Shown here: one piece after another, positions 1-7,135 of the stretch
Position numbering within the stretch: position 1 is the first letter of the stretch
Layout: each line of letters opens with the position of its first letter
From: Paracoccaceae bacterium
GTDB lineage: Bacteria; Pseudomonadota; Alphaproteobacteria; Rhodobacterales; Rhodobacteraceae
Assembly (NCBI GenBank): GCA_007119835.1
Contig: SKOX01000027.1
Span: 1 to 9,174, forward strand
Direction: 5' to 3'
Length of the DNA: 9,174 nucleotides
Translations under genes and position numbers: made by a program
The notes under the pieces: model-generated
What the model saw: the letters and a program-made list of their open reading frames with translations, nothing else
Database searches by the model: none
Told to the model about the DNA's origin: nothing

Positions 1-660
1 GCAGCCCCACGCCTGCGCGACCGCCGGCCGCAGCGTGCCCGAGGGGGCGGTGCCCTCGACGAGGCGGGGCATCGCGGCGCGGCTGAGGCCGGTCGCCGCG
101 AGCAGCTCGTCCGCCCAGTCCCGTGCGGCGACGTCGAGCCAGAGCGTGCCCGAGGCGTCCGACATCTCCGAGACGCGCTCGCCCGTGAGGCGCAGGCGGA
201 CGTAGTCCTTCGGCAGAAGCACGCAGGCGATCCGCGCGAAGGTCTCCGTCTCGTGGCGGCGGAGCCAGGCGAGCTTCGGCGCGGTGAAGCCCGGCATCGC
301 GATGTTGCCGGCGATGGCGCGCGCCCGCGGGCAGGCCGCCTCGATCTCGGCGCATTCCGCGCTGGCGCGGCCGTCGTTCCAGAGGATCGCCGGCCTCAGC
401 ACCCGGTCGTCGGCGTCGAGGCAGACGGCGCCGTGCATCTGGCCCGAGAGCCCGATGCCGCGCAGGTCTGCGAGCGGCCGGCCGAGGCCGGCCACGGCCG
501 CCTCGGTGGCGCGCCACCAGTCCTCGGGATCCTGCTCCGACCAGCCCGGGCGCGGCCGCGAGACCGCGAGCGGCGCGGAGGCGGTTGCCAGGTGGCGGTC
601 GCCGCGGTCGATCAGGACCGCCTTGACGGACGACGTGCCGATGTCGATGCCGAGATACAT
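1..660 (-). CDS. xylB: Xylulokinase XylB, N-terminal 220 residues (3' part beyond window)
   Basis: FGGY-family sugar kinase that phosphorylates D-xylulose to D-xylulose 5-phosphate with ATP in the cytoplasm, feeding the pentose phosphate pathway. The visible part contains the N-terminal phosphate-binding segment DIGTSSVK (residues 6-13), WSEQDPEDWW (about 40-49), SGQMHG (72-77), LWNDGR (93-98) and a PGFTAPKL block. These match the E. coli XylB layout almost residue for residue, which favours xylulokinase over glycerol or gluconate kinase. The family is about 480 residues long, so a little under half is present; the catalytic Asp of the second half lies beyond the left edge. The start at 660 has a good GGAAGAGG ribosome site 5 nt upstream. 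It is the last visible gene of the xylFHGB operon, 134 bp after xylG. Confidence 0.95.
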   Translation of the reverse strand, partial: MYLGIDIGTSSVKAVLIDRGDRHLATASAPLAVSRPRPGWSEQDPEDWWRATEAAVAGLGRPLADLRGIGLSGQMHGAVCLDADDRVLRPAILWNDGRASAECAEIEAACPRARAIAGNIAMPGFTAPKLAWLRRHETETFARIACVLLPKDYVRLRLTGERVSEMSDASGTLWLDVAARDWADELLAATGLSRAAMPRLVEGTAPSGTLRPAVAQAWGC

Positions 661-700
661 ATCAGCCTCTTCCGACCGGCCGTGGCGCCGGGCGCCCACG

Positions 701-758
701 GCTCGCCTCCGGCCGTCGGCCGGAGGCGAGCGCCAAGACTCGGCCGCCGGAGGCGGCC
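701..758 (-). other. Two GC stem-loops in the xylG-xylB gap
   Basis: The 134-bp gap between xylG and xylB holds a perfect 14-bp inverted repeat (701-714 with 718-731, 3-nt loop) and a perfect 7-bp inverted repeat (742-748 with 752-758, loop GGA). The segment GCCGGAGGC occurs in both (719-727 and 746-754), so the arm at 705-713 could pair with either, giving alternative folds. No T-run follows, so a classical intrinsic terminator is not supported. A partial terminator, an mRNA-stability element or a repetitive extragenic palindrome are all possible. The inverted repeats are directly visible; the role is inference. Confidence 0.6.
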
Positions 759-794
759 TCCGCTCGGGAAGCGTCGGACCGGCGCCGCGCCATG

Positions 795-1609
<815 letters not shown>

Positions 1610-1613
<4 letters not shown>

Positions 1614-2926
1614 GCCCCGGTCCTCCGGCGGTAGAGGATGTCGACAAGTACGGCGAGGACGAGGACGAGGCCGACGACGATCGACTGCAGCGGCGCGTCG
1701 ACGCCGACCATCGCCATGCCCGACTGCAGCGACTGCATGATGAGCGCGCCGAGCACGGCGCCGTAGATCGTGCCGATCCCGCCCGAGAGGGCGGTGCCGC
1801 CGATGACGGCCGCCGCGATCACCCTCAGCTCGTCCAGCGTCCCGAGGTCATTCCCGACCGCGCCGAGGCGGGCCGAGGCGATGACGGCGGCGATGGCGGT
1901 GAGCGCGCCCATCAGCGCGAAGATCTTGACCGTGAGCAGCCGCGTGTTGATGCCCGACAGCTCGGCCGCGTCCGGATTGCCGCCGGTGGCGAAGACGTAG
2001 CGGCCGAAGCGGGTGCGCCGCGCGATCACGGTCATCACCAAGGCCACCACAAGCAGGATGACGACCGGGATGGCGATGCCGTGCGCCATGTTGATCGGGC
2101 CCTCGGGGATCGCCTCGCCGCGGGCGGCGAGGATGCGACGGGCCGCGGCCTCCGGCACCGGATAGGCGACCATCACCGCGGTCAGGCCGACGATCACGCC
2201 GACGATGATGAAGGACATCGCGATCTCGGCCCAGAGCGGCTTGACCGGGAAGCCGTGCGCGGCCTTGCGTCGGCGGGAGATGTACTGGAGCAGCAGCCCA
2301 CCGGTGGCGGCGGCGGCGGCGAGCGCCCAGCTCCAGGTGGCGCCGAGGGTGCCGGCGGCGCCGCCGCCGAGCAGCGAGAAGGTCGGGTCGAGCGGCGCCA
2401 CGGTCTGGCCGCCGGTGACCCACCAGGCGGCGCCGCGCCACACCAGCAGGCCACCCAGCGTGACGATGAAGGCCGGCACCGCGAGATAGCCGATGACGTA
2501 GCCCTGCGCCGCGCCGATCAGGGCGCCGGCGCCGACGCCGGCGAGGATGGTCACGATCCAGATCGACCAGTGACCGTGACCGACCAGGCCCGGCAGATAG
2601 TGAAGCTGCAGCGTCCCCATGATCATGCCGAGAAAGCCCAGCAGCGAGCCGACCGACAGGTCGATGTGGCGGGTGACGATGACGAAGACCATGCCGGTCG
2701 CCATCACGGCCACCGAGGCGGTCTGGACCGACAGGTTGAAGAGGTTGCGCGGGGTCAGGAAGCGGCCGCCGGTGACGAGATCGAACACCAGCCATATGAT
2801 CAACAGCGCTCCGATCATTCCCAGCAGGCGCAGGTCGATATCGAGCGCGCGCACGGCCCGCATGAAGCCGCCGCTGCCGTCCTTGGCCGGCGCGCGCACG
2901 GTCTCTGCAGGTGCGTCCTGTACCAT
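1610..2926 (-). CDS. xylH: D-xylose ABC transporter permease XylH
   Basis: Inner-membrane permease of the xylose importer, 438 residues, of the ribose/xylose/arabinose permease family (BPD_transp_2). About ten hydrophobic segments are visible after a polar N-terminus (1-30). Family hallmarks are [10 protein letters not shown] (85-94) and, near the C-terminus, [20 protein letters not shown]. The length exceeds that of RbsC (about 320) but fits XylH (about 390-430), including the extended middle loop with an RRRK-type basic stretch. The start at 2926 is chosen because AGGAGA lies 7 nt upstream. The open frame continues far upstream without stops, but that extension is Arg/Gly-rich nonsense running through xylF in another frame. 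The stop overlaps the xylG start by 4 bp. Confidence 0.95.
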
Positions 2927-2966
2927 GGCGAGATCTCCTGTCCTCTCTTCCCCGCGGCCATGCCGA

Positions 2967-3081
2967 CGGCGCCTCCGCGCCGCGCCGGGCGTGCTTCGCC
3001 GTCCTGTCGGGAGCCCCGCCCGCGGCTGGGGCGGCCAGTGACGGCGCGGCCGATCCGGGGCGGACGTTCGGCCCGCCCCGG
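2967..3081 (-). other. Stem-loops in the 164-bp xylF-xylH gap
   Basis: Immediately after the xylF stop lies a perfect 9-bp GC stem (3055-3063 with 3073-3081, 9-nt loop). A smaller 6-bp stem with a CTCC loop follows at 2967-2982. In many sugar ABC operons a stable hairpin behind the binding-protein gene protects its mRNA and lowers expression of the membrane genes downstream, so that binding protein outnumbers transporter. That role is inferred here from position. There is no T-run for full termination, and xylH, xylG and xylB depend on transcription passing through unless a separate promoter exists. Confidence 0.5.
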
Positions 3082-3090
3082 GACGCTGGC

Positions 3091-4125
3091 TCAGTCGCAG
3101 ATCTCGACTTCGCCCGAGGGCACGCCGGCGCAGAGCACATCCTGCGGGATCCAGCCGGCGTCGACCACGACGTCGAGGTTGTCGCGGGTGATCGCCACCG
3201 GCTCGAGGAACTTGGCGGTCAGCTCGAAGCCGCCCGGCGAGGTCCAGGTCTCGGTGCCGTCGATATCCTCCTTCGAGGCGCCCTGGGCGAGCTCCACCGC
3301 GATCTGACCGGCCTCGCGGCCGAGGTCGCGGGCGTCCTTCCACACCGAGACGGTCTGGGTACCTTGGGCGATGCGGTTGAGCGCGGCGTGGTCGCCGTCC
3401 TGTCCCGAGACCGGGATCCCTTCCATGCCCTGCGCGGTCAGCGCCGCCACCGCGCCGCCGGCGGTGCCGTCGTTGGAGGCGACCACCGCGTCGACCTCGT
3501 TGTCCTGGGCGGTGAGGATCTGCTCCATGTTGCGCTGGGCGTTGGCCGGGAGCCAGCCGTCGGTGTAGGCCTCGCCGACGATCTCGATACGGCCTTCGTC
3601 GATCGCCTCCTGCAGCACCTCCTGCTGGCCCTGCCGCAGGAAGTCGGCATTGGGATCGGTCGGCGAGCCCTTGATCATGACATACCGGCCCTCGGGCTGC
3701 TGCTCGAGGATGGCGCGGGCCTGCATCCGGCCCACCTCCATGTTGTCGAAGGTGAGGTAGAAGACGCGCGGGTCCTCGATCAGGCGGTCGTAGGCGATCA
3801 CCGGGATGCCCTCGGCCTCCGCCAGCTCGACGGCGGTGACCGCCGCCGCGGCGTCCTGGGCAAGGATGATGAGCGCGTCGGCGCCGCTCGCGATCAGGCT
3901 CTCGATGTCGGAGAGCTGCTTGGCCGCCGAGCTCTGGGCGTCGGCGGAGATGTAGCGGGCGCCGGCCTCGTCGAGCGCGGCGAGGATCGCGGCCTCGTCG
4001 GTGCGCCAGCGCTCCTCCTGGAAGTTCGACCAGCTGACGCCGACGGTGATGTCTTCGGCCGCGACGGCGCCCGCGGCGAAGGCCGCGGCGACGATAGCCG
4101 CGGTGGACAGCAGTGACGATCTCAT
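3091..4125 (-). CDS. xylF: D-xylose-binding periplasmic protein XylF
   Basis: Periplasmic binding protein that captures D-xylose and delivers it to XylH-XylG. The 344 residues start with a Sec signal peptide (basic MRSS, hydrophobic Ala-rich core, AVAA cleavage site before Glu24). The mature part is a type I periplasmic binding fold. Blocks shared with E. coli XylF include AYDRLI (111-116), FDN (126-128), GSPTDPNA (153-160), [17 protein letters not shown] (217-225), GQDGD (241-245) and GTQT (255-258). The C-terminus carries two Cys residues that could form a disulfide in the periplasm. The start at 4125 has GGGAGGT 8 nt upstream. It is the first gene of the operon, as expected for the most abundantly made component. 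Confidence 0.96.
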   Translation of the reverse strand: MRSSLLSTAAIVAAAFAAGAVAAEDITVGVSWSNFQEERWRTDEAAILAALDEAGARYISADAQSSAAKQLSDIESLIASGADALIILAQDAAAAVTAVELAEAEGIPVIAYDRLIEDPRVFYLTFDNMEVGRMQARAILEQQPEGRYVMIKGSPTDPNADFLRQGQQEVLQEAIDEGRIEIVGEAYTDGWLPANAQRNMEQILTAQDNEVDAVVASNDGTAGGAVAALTAQGMEGIPVSGQDGDHAALNRIAQGTQTVSVWKDARDLGREAGQIAVELAQGASKEDIDGTETWTSPGGFELTAKFLEPVAITRDNLDVVVDAGWIPQDVLCAGVPSGEVEICD

Positions 4126-4162
4126 ATCCCTTGACCTCCCTAGAACGCGCCGCCGCGCTCAT

Positions 4163-4178
4163 GCCCGGTTCACCGGGC
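4163..4178 (-). other. Hairpin in the xylF leader
   Basis: A perfect 6-bp inverted repeat, GCCCGG and CCGGGC around a 4-nt loop, lies 38 bp upstream of the xylF start and 23 bp beyond its ribosome site. In the transcript it would be a stable leader hairpin if transcription begins upstream of it. It could stabilise the mRNA 5' end. No T-run or alternative partner was seen that would make an attenuator. Confidence 0.35.
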
Positions 4179-4222
4179 TTCGCATTGCCTTCGCGCGCGG
4201 CACAGCCGTCACCTTCCGTCCG

Positions 4223-4248
4223 CGCCCCTGTCTTTGTCAACGCCCCTG
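4223..4248 (-). promoter_or_regulatory. Candidate xyl promoter/operator: TTGACA hexamer flanked by CAGGGGCG repeats
   Basis: Reading the minus strand, the sequence CAGGGGCG occurs at 4248-4241 and again at 4230-4223 (18 bp apart). Between the copies is TTGACA (4240-4235), a perfect -35 hexamer match. No convincing -10 hexamer lies 16-18 bp further on in this GC-rich stretch, so the promoter call is weak. Repeats overlapping a -35 element are typical operator placement. The regulator is not in the window. Confidence 0.35.
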
Positions 4249-4259
4249 CAAACTTAAGG

Positions 4260-4293
4260 CTCACCGTCCTCAATGACCCCCTCGCTGTCCTCA
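4260..4293 (-). repeat. Tandem 13-bp direct repeat upstream of the xyl operon
   Basis: On the minus strand TGAGGACAGCGAG (4293-4281) is followed by TGAGGACGGTGAG (4272-4260). The two match at 11 of 13 positions and start 21 bp apart, which is two helical turns. They sit 20-53 bp upstream of the TTGACA hexamer. Same-face tandem repeats just upstream of a -35 are the usual arrangement for a tandemly bound activator. The function is inferred from spacing and position only. The 4126-4358 gap otherwise holds no gene. Confidence 0.45.
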
Positions 4294-4358
4294 GCGACTG
4301 GGACTTGCAGTTCCGGCCACCTGACACCCCCCAGAGCCGCCGAGAAAGGTCGTCCGCA

Positions 4359-5042
4359 TCAGATGCCAATTGAAGTCGCGATCCAGATCGTATGGCGGGT
4401 GCCGCGGCGCTTTGTACGGCCGGCGCGAACCGTGTGCGTGCTGAGGTCGAAACCGCAACGCGACAGGCGCTTCGAGAATGCCCGGTCCGGTGCGGCGGAC
4501 CAGACGGCGAGGACGCCGCCAGGAGACAAGGCGCGGCGCGACGATCGCAGACCTTCCTCCCGATAGAGCGCATCGTTGTCCGGGCGGGTCAGGCCGTCAG
4601 GACCGTTGTCGACATCGAGCAGAATGGCGTCAAACGCCCCTTGAGCCTCGCGGATCAGGGCGCCGACATCGCCCGTCCTCACATCCACCCGCGGATCCGA
4701 AAGGCAATCGCCGAACACCGCCGCCATGTGCTGTCCGGCCCATCCGATGAGCTCGGGCACGATCTCCGAGACGACGAGGCGCGCATCAGGCGGCGCGACA
4801 GCTTGAGCCGCGCGAAGGGTGAAGCCCATGCCGAGGCCCCCGATCAGCACACGTGGCGCGTGCCGATCGGCCAGGCGCTCCAGGGCCAGGGTGGCAAGCG
4901 CCTCCTCCGAGCCGCCGAGCCGGCTGTTCATCAGCTCGTTTCCGCCCTGGAGGCGGATGGAGAACTCGTCGCCCCGGCGCAGAAGCCTCAGCGTCTCCCC
5001 TCCCGGCGTGGTCGCTGTGGCCAGGTGTATCCACGGCAGCAT
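4359..5042 (-). CDS. Spermidine synthase-like class I SAM-fold protein
   Basis: A 227-residue cytosolic Rossmann-fold protein related to spermidine synthases and class I methyltransferases. Motif I IGGLGMG (67-73) forms the nucleotide/SAM loop, the acidic end of strand 2 is Glu93 in VVSEIVPELI, and motif IV is LLDVDNGPD (141-149), followed by YREEGL and SPGGVLAVWSA. SRLGGSEEALA (40-50) resembles the segment before the active site in spermidine-synthase-like proteins. It is shorter than true spermidine synthases (about 280) and lacks an obvious N-terminal beta domain, so aminopropyl transfer is unproven; a methyltransferase of unknown substrate fits equally well. ATG 5042 is preferred because AGGA lies 8 nt upstream; ATG 5051 is the alternative. 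It stands alone upstream of the xyl operon, on the same strand. Confidence 0.8.
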   Translation of the reverse strand: MLPWIHLATATTPGGETLRLLRRGDEFSIRLQGGNELMNSRLGGSEEALATLALERLADRHAPRVLIGGLGMGFTLRAAQAVAPPDARLVVSEIVPELIGWAGQHMAAVFGDCLSDPRVDVRTGDVGALIREAQGAFDAILLDVDNGPDGLTRPDNDALYREEGLRSSRRALSPGGVLAVWSAAPDRAFSKRLSRCGFDLSTHTVRAGRTKRRGTRHTIWIATSIGI

Positions 5043-5289
5043 GCGAGACATCCTGTTTTCGAAGCTGAACCCTGGCGTATCCGATCGAGGAAGGCGGTAG
5101 AAGGGCGCGCTCTGGCGTTTTCCGAACGGCCTCTTATCCTCGTTATCCTCGCGCTTCCGCAGTGGCCGCTCGCATCTCGAACCTCCGTCCTGGGCCGCCA
5201 CGCGAAGTCGAGAGCGCCTCTTCACGCGATTGCGGCAGGAGCCGACCCGTGGCAAGTGGGCTCCTTGGGAACAGCCCCGAGAAGGCCCG
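5043..5289. other. Divergent intergenic region
   Basis: About 247 bp separate the minus-strand SAM-fold gene from the plus-strand binding-protein gene, so promoters for both should lie here. A 7-bp inverted repeat AGGAGCC/GGCTCCT (5237-5243 with 5259-5265) lies in the leader of the plus-strand gene, and GAGAAGG (5279-5285) is its ribosome site. No clear sigma-70 hexamers were found. A cobalamin riboswitch was looked for because of the downstream genes, but the conserved B12-box sequence is absent. Confidence 0.4.
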
Positions 5290-6066
5290 ATGCGCAGCTT
5301 CCCTCCCGAGCGGATCGTCTGCCTGACCGAGGAGACGGTAGAGACGCTCTACCTCCTCGGCGAGGACCGGCGGATCGTCGGCGTCTCCGGCTACGCGGTC
5401 CGGCCGAAGCGCGTGCGGACCGAGAAGCCGCGCGTCTCGGCCCTCACCTCGGCCCACATCCCGAAGATCCTCGCGCTCGCGCCCGATCTCGTCCTGACCT
5501 TCTCCGACCTCCAGGCCGAGATCGCCTAGGCGCTCCTACGCGAGGGCATCACCGTCTTCGGCTTCAACCAGCGCGACGTCGCGGGCATTCTGGCGATGAT
5601 CCGCAGCCTCGGTGCGATCGTCGGAGCCGCCGGCCGGGCCGACGCCCTCGCGCGCGGCTACGAGGAGCGGCTCGCGACTATCCGCGCGGCCTCCGAGGGC
5701 CGGGCGCGACGGCGGGTCTACTTCGAGGAATGGGACGAGCCGATGATCAGCGGCATCGGCTGGGTCTCCGAGCTGATCGAGATCGCGGGCGGCCGCGACG
5801 TCTTCGCGGACCGCGCGGCAGCCAAGGCGGCGGAGGAGCGGATCGTCAGCTCGGAGGAGGTCATCCGCGCCGCGCCGGAGGTGATCCTCGCGTCCTGGTG
5901 CGGCAAGAAGGTCCGCCCGGAGCGCATCGCTGCCCGTCCGGGCTGGAACGCCATACCCGCCGTCGCGACCGGCGCGATCCACGAGATCAAGTCGCCGCTG
6001 ATCCTCCAGCCGGGCCCGGCCGCGCTGACCGACGGCCTCGACGCGATCGTTGCGGCGCTTGGCTGA
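5290..6066 (+). pseudogene. BtuF-like ABC substrate-binding (cobalamin-binding) protein, interrupted by in-frame TAG
   Basis: Reads as one 259-codon frame related to the BtuF/FepB periplasmic binding family (COG0614). The N-terminal half runs from RIVCLTEETVETLYLLGE to PDLVLTFSDLQ. The C-terminal half includes GILAMIRSLGAIVG, VYFEEWDEPMISGIGWVSELI, a GG-RDVFAD segment and APEVILASWCGKK. Codon 80 (5527-5529) is TAG; both halves are in the same frame, so a single base substitution rather than an indel breaks the gene. The product would be a 79-residue fragment unless the stop is read through or is a sequencing error. The N-terminus starts directly with the first domain strand and no signal peptide is visible, also not in the in-frame upstream extension. 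The last base of its stop is shared with the start of the downstream DUF71 gene. Confidence 0.8.
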
Positions 6067-6740
6067 TGTCGCGCGCGATCCTGTCGTGGAGCTCCGGCAA
6101 GGACAGCGCCTTCGCCCTCGACGTCGCGTGGCAGGCCGGGATCGAGGTTGTCGCGCTGCTGACCACCGTGACCGAGCGCTACGCTCGCGTTTCCATCTAC
6201 GGCGTCCGGCGCGAGGTGCTGGTGGCTCAGGCCGACGCCGTGGGCCTGCCCCTCATCGAGGTGCCGCTGCCCTCGCCATGCCCGAACGAGGCCTATGAGG
6301 CGCGGATGAAGGCGTCGCTCGCGCCGCTGCGGGCCCAGGGCATCGAGGAGGTGGTCTTCGGAGACATCTTTCTCAGCGACGTCCGCGCCTACCGCGAGGA
6401 GCGGCTCGCGGCGATCGGCATGCGCGCGCACTTCACGATCTGGGGCCGGGAGACCCGGGCCCTGGCCGACGACATGCTGCGCGCCGGCACGGTCGCGCAG
6501 GTCGTCACACTCGACCCTGTCCGGCTGCCGCGCGAGATGATCGGCGCCCCTTACGACGCAAGCTTCCTGGCCGCCCTGCCCGACGGCGTCGATCCTTGCG
6601 GTGAAAACGGCGAGTTCCACACCGTCGTCAGCGACGGTCCGGCCTTCGCGCATCCCGTGTCGCTCACGATGGGCGGAAGCATCGAACAGGACGGTTTCAT
6701 CTACGCCGATTTCGGATTGGGCGTCGACCAGCACGCATGA
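6066..6740 (+). CDS. DUF71/COG2102 PP-loop ATPase (diphthine-ammonia-ligase-like; predicted B12 salvage)
   Basis: A 224-residue cytosolic protein of the adenine-nucleotide alpha-hydrolase (PP-loop) superfamily. SWSSGKDS (7-14) is the PP-loop, followed by FGDIFLSDVRAYREE (98-112) and GENGEFHT (179-186), both signatures of the DUF71/Dph6 family. Archaeal and eukaryotic relatives amidate diphthine on elongation factor 2, but bacteria lack diphthamide, so the usual automatic name is misleading. Comparative genomics has predicted that a bacterial subgroup acts in corrinoid (B12) salvage, often beside btuF-type genes, and that is the arrangement here. By PP-loop logic the protein would adenylate a carboxylate and form an amide; the substrate is unknown. 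The start ATG overlaps the preceding TGA by one base and has no ribosome site of its own, so it depends on translation of the upstream gene. Confidence 0.85.
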   Translation: MSRAILSWSSGKDSAFALDVAWQAGIEVVALLTTVTERYARVSIYGVRREVLVAQADAVGLPLIEVPLPSPCPNEAYEARMKASLAPLRAQGIEEVVFGDIFLSDVRAYREERLAAIGMRAHFTIWGRETRALADDMLRAGTVAQVVTLDPVRLPREMIGAPYDASFLAALPDGVDPCGENGEFHTVVSDGPAFAHPVSLTMGGSIEQDGFIYADFGLGVDQHA

Positions 6741-7047
6741 ACCCGCCGGCGAGGAACCGCACCAGCCAGGAGCTGCTGCCGGTGCGAGGTTCGACGCCTG
6801 CCCAGGCCAGCTTCCCGCCGAGGCTGCGGGCTCGCGTCCGCGCGAGCTCGGACCCCTGCCCATGCTCGGCCTCCTCGTGCCGTTGTGAGCGCAGCGACGT
6901 CACAGGCCGTGCTGCAGCCCAAGACTGGGGGGCTGCAGCAGTGGGTAGTGGACCGCCTGCCCGACCAAGACAGGGTGAGGAAGCGCTGTAGTAGACCGAT
7001 CTGCGGCTCTCGAATGAAAATCACCGCAGCCATATACTATCATTCTC
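6741..7047. other. Non-coding gap with two strong stem-loops
   Basis: No convincing gene lies here. Two stem-loops stand out. The first is a 10-bp stem with one G-T pair and a TCCG loop (6827-6836 with 6841-6850). The second is a perfect 11-bp inverted repeat with a 9-nt loop (6910-6920 with 6930-6940). Neither is followed by a T-run. An imperfect 11-bp direct repeat, GTAGTGGACCG/GTAGTAGACCG, occurs at 6945-6955 and 6988-6998. Their place after the DUF71 gene fits transcription termination or a processed 3' end; a decayed insertion-sequence end is an alternative. GC content falls sharply from about 7010 onward. Confidence 0.45.
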
Positions 7048-7076
7048 TTGCAGGTACGCATAAATTTGTTTAATGA
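7048..7076 (+). promoter_or_regulatory. Candidate sigma-70-type promoter of the mucR-like gene
   Basis: TTGCAG (7048-7053) and TAATGA (7071-7076) are separated by exactly 17 bp, in an AT-rich island (about 7030-7080) that contrasts strongly with the surrounding GC-rich DNA. Transcription would start near 7083, giving a leader of about 53 nt that contains the hairpin at 7100-7123. MucR/Ros proteins favour AT-rich targets with T-A steps and commonly repress their own gene, so this island is also the likeliest autoregulatory site. That link is inference. Confidence 0.5.
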
Positions 7077-7099
7077 TCAACATAGTCCGGCACATCAGT

Positions 7100-7123
7100 G
7101 AATGAGCGGACTGTCGCTCATTC
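7100..7123 (+). other. Perfect 9-bp inverted repeat upstream of the mucR-like ribosome site
   Basis: GAATGAGCG and CGCTCATTC flank a 6-nt spacer. The repeat ends 2 bp before the AGGAGG ribosome site (7126-7131) of the regulator gene. It could be a DNA operator downstream of the promoter or an mRNA hairpin next to the ribosome site. The symmetry is directly visible; which role applies is not. Confidence 0.55.
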
Positions 7124-7135
7124 TCAGGAGGAAGC

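Noticed and set aside
2927..4573. Upstream extension of the xylH frame to a much longer protein
   Set aside because: The extension crosses xylF out of frame and has no recognisable sequence; ATG 2926 has a good ribosome site and gives the family length.
5155..5290. Cobalamin riboswitch upstream of the BtuF-like gene
   Set aside because: A GCCACTG-like match exists only on the opposite strand (near 5159-5176), and no B12-box sequence was found on either strand.
5527..5529. TAG read as pyrrolysine or a programmed recoding site
   Set aside because: Pyrrolysine is not expected in this type of organism, no pyl genes are visible, and binding proteins of this family have no known recoding; a nonsense mutation or error is simpler.
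6066..6740. Annotation of the DUF71 protein as a true diphthine-ammonia ligase
   Set aside because: The family signature is present, but diphthamide is not made in bacteria, so that function does not apply.
6737..6991. An 84-codon plus-strand frame overlapping the DUF71 stop
   Set aside because: Despite the ATGA overlap, its composition is Arg/Ser/Pro-rich without motifs and it runs through both strong stem-loops; not supported as a gene.
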